IMG/VR virus record: IMGVR_UViG_3300020183_005653
Location: 1-42,370 of that record
Length of the DNA: 42,370 bases
Reading direction: 5' to 3' (one strand)
Source of the DNA: a virus
Shown: one piece after another, positions 38,401 through 42,370 of the stretch
Numbering within the stretch: the stretch's first letter is position 1
Layout of the letters: every line of letters starts with the position of its first letter
Translations under genes and position numbers: made by a program
The notes under the pieces: generated by a model
The model's database searches: none
What the model saw: the letters and a program-made list of their open reading frames with translations, nothing else
What the model was told of the DNA's origin: nothing

Positions 38401-41400
38401 TCTAAGTTGATCTTCAACGTTTTTTCGTGCCCGAATCAGGTCCTTAATCCTTTCGATCACCAGATCGCCACGACCACGACCCACGTCGGACATAGTTCGC
38501 GCAGCTACGGAAGCAATACGCGAACTCGTTTGACTTCTAGAACCACTGACCGAAGAATCCGTTCGGTTTTGCTTTGCAGACATCTCCGCAATAAGGCGTT
38601 TAAATGGAGACCGAGGAAATGGTCTGGCCAGATTGTTTATTGGATCCTGAACAACAATCTCACCGCGCCTACGCGACCGCTCTTCACTCTGCTGGGCAGC
38701 AATATCCCTTTGAGCTGCGTTTAACTCAAAATCAGCAGTCGTTTTTTCCAAACTAGCTTCGTCTTCGTTTTTCTGGCGCTCGCCTTCTGGGCGCAGGTTC
38801 ACCCCTCTGGCCCTCAGCACGTGGTGGGGGGCGGTTTCGGCCACTACGTCGGATAACAAAGAGTCAGAAGATGCGTTCAGTGGAATCGTTCTGCTGGTCT
38901 TGGACTTACTTCCATTAATCGGTCGTCCATTTTCATCACTTGGATCAATCAGTTCGATGAGTTCAGAACTTGAGACCCTTGCGTACAGCGATGGGCTATC
39001 AAAAAAAAGGTCACCGTCGTCAATCTCCTCACGGATATCTTCAAGGTCTGAATCGGGCAAATCGGATTTCGATGCTGTATCGACCTGGAGATTAAGAAGA
39101 CGTGTCCTACTAAATAATAGATCAATCAGCATTCTTTTTTTATCTTTTTCGCTAATATCAGGATTATGGTAAACCCTGCGCGCAGCACCAACCATAGCCG
39201 CCCATTCGCCATGTCTATCGAAGCTACGACCAGTTGCCAGATGTTCGAATACGTCATGTGTATTGAACATAGGATCAAACATGCGCGCTAAAACCATGTC
39301 AAGAATATTTTGTGGTATCTGCCATTCAATCTTCCCCGTCAGGAAGATCGCTATTGGACTTACTGCGTTGGACTTCCCATCTTCAGTTAACAGGCCCCCG
39401 GCTGGAAATAGTTCATCAAACAATGAGCCATAGTTGAACCCAAGCCTTGCCCCTGAAGCATATTTCCAAAACGACAGGGCCCACTCATGTGAGTCATCAT
39501 CTGGATCTCTATCCCCGAATTCCCGCAATTTTTCTATCATTGCCCGTATTTGATCCACTGAAGGTGCTTCTACCTTGGACCAATTTCTGTCCATTGGAAT
39601 ACCTGTTGAATACAGGGGGTGTGGATCAAAGGTAATCATCGGTATTCCATTGGAGGAAATAGATACCTTAAACGATTTGAGCATTTTTAGAGCCTGCTCC
39701 GTTGAAAGACCAGGATGAGTCCACTCCGGAACTTCTCCCCGCTCAAGCATGTTGATTACTGATCGAATAGTGTCCAGGCTTTCCGGCAAGGCATCTGAAA
39801 GAATTTTCTTCTGTTCGGGAGTAAGGTCTGTTCGATCTAGGTCAAATGCGGCTTCTTGGCCTATTAATTCAATCGGACCGCTGGGAGCACCAGACCCGTT
39901 AAGGTGATGTCGTGCGGTTTCTGCTGATATCGCATCAATCTGCTCGGCGCTAAAGTCGCGCATTGGGGTGGAGCGACCGGTGGTTGATTTGCTTCCAACT
40001 ATTGATGATTCTTCATCACGAGGTGGGGAAAAATATCGAAGCAGTTCCTCCCCAGTGAATGCTGCAGATACGTAACCGCGTGAGGGTTTGTTGGATTCAG
40101 AAGTTAGTTGCCTCAATCTGTCGAATACGTCTCGTATTCTTCTGCGTGCTAATATTTTGCGGTCGCGTCGTTCCGGGCTGGATTCTTCGGCATCATATGG
40201 TCCGAATGCTTTAGTAAATTCCGTATCGAGTTCCGTTAAAACTAGACCTATCACGTTTGGCAGATAAGACAAGATCGCAGCAGCATGTGCATTTTTTTCT
40301 CCTTCAGTGGCATCTGGCCCAGGATCAATAGAGTCAAATAGGCCGAGAGCAGCAGCCCACTCCCCGTGTCTATCAAATCCTCGACCCACCGCAAGATGCT
40401 CTGTGGAGTCGTGAATACCCAGAGTTCCGGCTTCTGGATACAGGATTGAGGTTATAATCATGGAAATTACGGAATCGGTGCTAAATATGTTTCCTATCTC
40501 TGGGGCATAATCTAAAATCAAACCCATGTTTTTGCTCTTTAGTGCATTTTCACTTCGTATTTTACGCGTCTCTTCTGCTGATAGAGACTCACCGCCCTCT
40601 ATCGGGAAAGCCTCTTGCATTGTTTCAAGATATTTTTTAATACGTACCGTAGGCAAAGTGCTCATAGCGATTTTGCTTTCATTTTCTCCTGAGGGGAAAA
40701 AATCCTCATCAGGACTCATGAACGAAGTACGATTGTCTATTTCGTCAAGAAAGCTCTCCCACACCTCAATACCCGGTACCAAAACACCTCCATAATCACG
40801 ACCAGGCGGAACAAAGCGAGAGAGCACTGGATGGGGCATGAATGAAATCATGGGTGTCCCATTTGGGGAAATGGAAAGTGATATGGACTCAAACATCTGA
40901 ATTGCTTCTTCACGCGAAATACCGGGCGTATCCATCTCGATATTTGGATCCTTCAGTAAGCGCAGCAGGGCTTCAACCCTCTTGATGTCCCCCATTAACT
41001 GATTACTAGCTATTGCTTTTTCCGCATCCGTCAGTTCAAGGTCGGTAAAAATTTTCTCTATGTCGCGACCAATAACCGGATAGGAGTCGGTTCTTGATTT
41101 AGAACCATCAATATGGTGATTTGGAATTTCATCGACTATCTGTTCAATGTCTGCATTGTTTATCTTATTTATGCTTTTGATTTGTTTTGTCGTTGACTTG
41201 CTGCCATTGATGTACTGACCATCTTCATCGCGTGGATCAATAAAGTCAAGAAATTCGTCTAATGTCCCAAAGGTTCTCATTAATGTTTCTGTATTCATTC
41301 CCCTTAGTCCACTACGCAGGCGTTCGGCTTCTTCCTGGATCGGAGCCTTAGCCTCCTTTAGGAGATCTGGATCATCTATACCGAGATCGTTAATAGATGA

Positions 41401-42369
41401 TTCAACCCACTTATTGATTTGCATACCGAGAAAGGCACTCAAATTACTAAAAGCAAAATCATGGACTACTGCTGACATTATTTCTTCATCGGTTGGGTTA
41501 AATAATGTCGATGGATTATTTTTATCTGAGGCCATGAATCTGCGAAGAATTGCGGTAAATGTACGTTCGCTAACTCCGAACTCCTCAATCAACTCATCTT
41601 TTGTTTTTGTAGTCTTTGGATTGTTGATCAGGTAACTAAATAGTTCGCGAGCTCCTTCTAGCTGTCGCCGCATTTCGTTCATTCGTGCCAAGCCAGCAGC
41701 CCACTCCCCGTTTCTATCAAATCCTCGACCGGTTGAAAGATGATCCTGGCCATCATGCTTCCCCTGTCCGCCATAGAACGAACGTATAAGTAATGCGATG
41801 GGGTTATCCGCATATAGGTCTAAAACGGCATAGTCGACACCAAGAGAAATGGCAAGATCGTAAAGTCTTTCAGTATCCTTTGGGTCGACATTCCCACCAA
41901 TGGATGGAGATATTAAGTCGGCTAGCGAGCTAACAAAGTTCGTATATTCTTCCTGTTCTAGGGTTTCACGTACCGGAATATTCTCTGATTCTGCTATTTT
42001 TTGCAAAAGCTCATCGATCTGATTAATATCCAGTATCTCCACACTTTGATAGTCCCTGTCACCCGAATATTTTGCATAGTACGGATGTTTCTTAAACGAG
42101 ATCATCGGAATTCCGTTTTGCGAAATAGCGAGAGATATTGACTCCAACATTTCGATGGCTTCAGACTTTGTCAAATACGGGAAAATATCTTCAGGAACCG
42201 AATCCTGTTTCAGGGCCTTCAATAATTGTGTTGCCATCTTGACGCTCAATCTCAATTGATCTCGGGCAACCTTCTTTTCGTCATCGGTCATCTCTAGGTC
42301 ATCGAGGATCTCATCAACGGGGCGCTCTAATACCCGGTAGCGATCTGTCCTAGACCGCGAGCCAGCCAT
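35458..42369 (-). CDS. Giant repetitive phage protein, possible polyprotein (start uncertain, at window edge)
   Basis: 2303 residues to the ATG at 42369, one base from the window end; the true start may lie outside, because residues 3-8 already form a GSRSRT signature like the internal ones. Parts: three homologous modules (about 1-390, 422-790, 825-1153), each with 'ISxNGxPMI-F--HP' and the motif 'H--GR-FDR-GEWAA'; linker blocks with GS[KR]SxT and HH motifs; a coiled-coil-rich part (about 1280-1515); five HTH-like repeats (about 1527-1833); and a C-terminal domain (about 1845-2303) with 'VHQT', 'IHFALNHLAQPHE' and 'GGVSVGIHQGQPNWF'. No signal peptide or membrane helix. It could be a virion-injected or head-maturation polyprotein; I cannot assign a family. 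Confidence 0.8.
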   Translation of the reverse strand: MAGSRSRTDRYRVLERPVDEILDDLEMTDDEKKVARDQLRLSVKMATQLLKALKQDSVPEDIFPYLTKSEAIEMLESISLAISQNGIPMISFKKHPYYAKYSGDRDYQSVEILDINQIDELLQKIAESENIPVRETLEQEEYTNFVSSLADLISPSIGGNVDPKDTERLYDLAISLGVDYAVLDLYADNPIALLIRSFYGGQGKHDGQDHLSTGRGFDRNGEWAAGLARMNEMRRQLEGARELFSYLINNPKTTKTKDELIEEFGVSERTFTAILRRFMASDKNNPSTLFNPTDEEIMSAVVHDFAFSNLSAFLGMQINKWVESSINDLGIDDPDLLKEAKAPIQEEAERLRSGLRGMNTETLMRTFGTLDEFLDFIDPRDEDGQYINGSKSTTKQIKSINKINNADIEQIVDEIPNHHIDGSKSRTDSYPVIGRDIEKIFTDLELTDAEKAIASNQLMGDIKRVEALLRLLKDPNIEMDTPGISREEAIQMFESISLSISPNGTPMISFMPHPVLSRFVPPGRDYGGVLVPGIEVWESFLDEIDNRTSFMSPDEDFFPSGENESKIAMSTLPTVRIKKYLETMQEAFPIEGGESLSAEETRKIRSENALKSKNMGLILDYAPEIGNIFSTDSVISMIITSILYPEAGTLGIHDSTEHLAVGRGFDRHGEWAAALGLFDSIDPGPDATEGEKNAHAAAILSYLPNVIGLVLTELDTEFTKAFGPYDAEESSPERRDRKILARRRIRDVFDRLRQLTSESNKPSRGYVSAAFTGEELLRYFSPPRDEESSIVGSKSTTGRSTPMRDFSAEQIDAISAETARHHLNGSGAPSGPIELIGQEAAFDLDRTDLTPEQKKILSDALPESLDTIRSVINMLERGEVPEWTHPGLSTEQALKMLKSFKVSISSNGIPMITFDPHPLYSTGIPMDRNWSKVEAPSVDQIRAMIEKLREFGDRDPDDDSHEWALSFWKYASGARLGFNYGSLFDELFPAGGLLTEDGKSNAVSPIAIFLTGKIEWQIPQNILDMVLARMFDPMFNTHDVFEHLATGRSFDRHGEWAAMVGAARRVYHNPDISEKDKKRMLIDLLFSRTRLLNLQVDTASKSDLPDSDLEDIREEIDDGDLFFDSPSLYARVSSSELIELIDPSDENGRPINGSKSKTSRTIPLNASSDSLLSDVVAETAPHHVLRARGVNLRPEGERQKNEDEASLEKTTADFELNAAQRDIAAQQSEERSRRRGEIVVQDPINNLARPFPRSPFKRLIAEMSAKQNRTDSSVSGSRSQTSSRIASVAARTMSDVGRGRGDLVIERIKDLIRARKNVEDQLRYLESKLSDIDDEMFEENDARHSQLEDIGEGIDAEIREITKSLGLMIENHRTADIARQASSLAKKIIGLEMTGNRSRISEQFNFTDDEMGNILEMLNVDTRALREMLILAPSTKSLLDTVYQINNLISDVGYYVTIDDNFIDLDEDNDEISNLAQDLISHAVSIAARKKGLDSIARTVLDVESRPDDDMVDSPIEIGPGSKSRTSRTDIEKYLANDLTGEDTIETIVERFNISPQELQNIVLRMGGLPKLRRNRGIKIGNRGQQRLTGTSELENYLLEGLSSDDTASSLAKRFNMPVGRARSIINRMGGISKLRSDRGIVPNSNRTADEGIQKLEQHLTSSLRDTDTIESLASEFGVTFGGAIYLVNKLGGLRKLRNRTRLNSGVSESTASRPSGPQTSALRERLTTSLREEDTIASLADEFGLSENLVKYESEKLGGLRSLRAASGAKASGRKVNRAQGAEQDLADHVQNNLRDTDTMASLSREFDLPLDVVRSVTDGLGGLRRLRSTKGNEVNSGSKSQTRIGKVSNKPIEVLDSLEFAQLSQWYPNEGGVPDPTRDATSQYSLPVYDVDGKRIAFGTKGLGRFDPDFVDEDVEIIPVNPYLITGHGADSSLGQSYARIFFDAMQGQGIESDGTNKNLGLVAALLYSASRGDVEAMQELERLASVAREKMIQERKKEKLNLLSFMGDDPQDFNWKYDGADYLVNAGSAANGEAIFRPAGIDDLFLVHQTSYQPTFDEGGNIVLRPVSEYSPIDRNTGKPMIDPITGRLVDVVQRETIHFALNHLAQPHEMRTVDGDTYVIIVPLRDVLDANPGSLDNLYAVDTYLTPKPGEPLVIPMKSGKVVNLAADNSNSSDVVKALGDVGRQHNGSDTYETRIFPGGRHYSADAVDRRVAYLAKVEVPENYPEYEGGVSVGIHQGQPNWFIENAVPHSAVDYRSAMMTPPYWWRLSPNFILRMFDSDVFTTGSLIEMFKERVLRVL
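36873..37791 (-). repeat. Five HTH-like repeats in the giant protein
   Basis: About five units averaging 61 residues, each with the form 'L---L--[DE]DT--SLA--F-[LMV]' then 'LGGL--LR'. Examples: 'LRDTDTIESLASEFGVTFG' and 'LREEDTIASLADEFGLSEN', each closing with 'LGGLRKLR' or 'LGGLRSLR'. The helix-turn-helix spacing resembles sigma/transposase-type HTHs, so a five-fold DNA-binding array is plausible. Confidence 0.7.
38913..39996 (-). repeat. Giant-protein module C
   Basis: Third module (residues about 792-1153), ending at GSKSKT (38896-38913). Core: 'SISSNGIPMITFDPHP' and 'HDVFEHLATGRSFDRHGEWA' (around 39198-39250). Divergence between modules is well beyond DNA-level similarity, so the triplication is old. 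Confidence 0.75.
39996..41106 (-). repeat. Giant-protein module B
   Basis: Second module (residues about 422-792), from GSKSRT (41089-41106) to GSKSTT (39979-39996). Core: 'SISPNGTPMISFMPHP' at nearly the same distance from the opening signature as in module A (81 versus 82 residues) and 'HDSTEHLAVGRGFDRHGEWA' (around 40358-40408). Confidence 0.75.
41205..42369 (-). repeat. Giant-protein module A
   Basis: First homologous module (residues about 1-389), between signatures GSRSRT (42346-42363) and GSKSTT (41188-41205). Core: 'AISQNGIPMISFKKHP' (NG at residues 85-86) and 'HDGQDHLSTGRGFDRNGEWA' (around 41699-41750). Confidence 0.75.
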
Positions 42370-42370
42370 C

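Noticed and set aside
1-42370. Integrase, attachment sites or insertion sequences
   Set aside because: No tyrosine or serine recombinase signature, transposase or flanking direct repeat was recognised in any frame.

Overview
The window looks like part of a tailed-phage genome (or prophage) that infects an actinobacterium. Three WhiB-family proteins, an actinophage-style endolysin, a monomeric adenosylcobalamin-dependent ribonucleotide reductase, a Gene-88-type protein and a DUF932 protein together point to an actinobacterial host. The intermediate base composition and AT-rich intergenic regions suggest a host of moderate GC, possibly an aquatic lineage (inference). No integrase, attachment site, large terminase, portal or capsid gene was recognised, and both window ends cut through or abut larger genes.

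Layout. (1) 2-7936, plus strand: adhesion module. A 5'-truncated collagen-like tail fibre is followed by three histidine-rich tail-collar proteins, two paralogous proteins of unknown function, a 2OG-Fe(II) oxygenase and a family-2 glycosyltransferase. (2) 7998-13477, plus: envelope and lysis module. It holds a secreted PA14 protein with acidic repeats, several small membrane proteins (holin candidates), an M15 endolysin, a lipoprotein, a surface protein with an LPITG sortase signal and an r1t-like holin candidate. (3) 13482-17114: small regulators around a divergent promoter, then a metallophosphoesterase, an HslV/proteasome-like Ntn hydrolase, a WhiB and a DUF305-like protein. (4) 17111-21113, minus: two unknown genes, DUF932, overlapping micro-ORFs, an HTH regulator, two paralogous secreted lysozyme-fold proteins and an unknown gene. 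(5) 21303-25708, plus: SSB, a strong terminator, a zinc-ribbon protein, a second WhiB, a primase-helicase, a terminase-small-subunit-like HTH protein and a ribbon-helix-helix protein. (6) 25745-28470, minus: a run of small genes ending in a Gene-88 protein. (7) 28553-34539, plus: an unknown gene, tRNA-Ile(UAU), nrdJ, a third WhiB, a dCMP-deaminase-like protein and a HARP/SNF2 helicase. (8) 34645-42369, minus: two small genes and a giant 2303-residue repetitive protein that reaches the window edge.

How the genes fit together. Region 1 would build and probably modify the host-recognition fibres. Region 2 would remodel and finally breach the actinobacterial wall. Regions 3-6 hold regulation and replication. 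Region 7 supplies deoxynucleotides, a rare-codon tRNA and fork remodelling. The most unusual items are the giant protein, with eight GS[KR]SxT signatures and an HH motif exactly 29 residues after three of them; the phage-encoded HslV-like hydrolase; the sortase-signal protein; and the collagen/oxygenase/glycosyltransferase neighbourhood. All assignments come from reading the sequence by eye; no database search was run.
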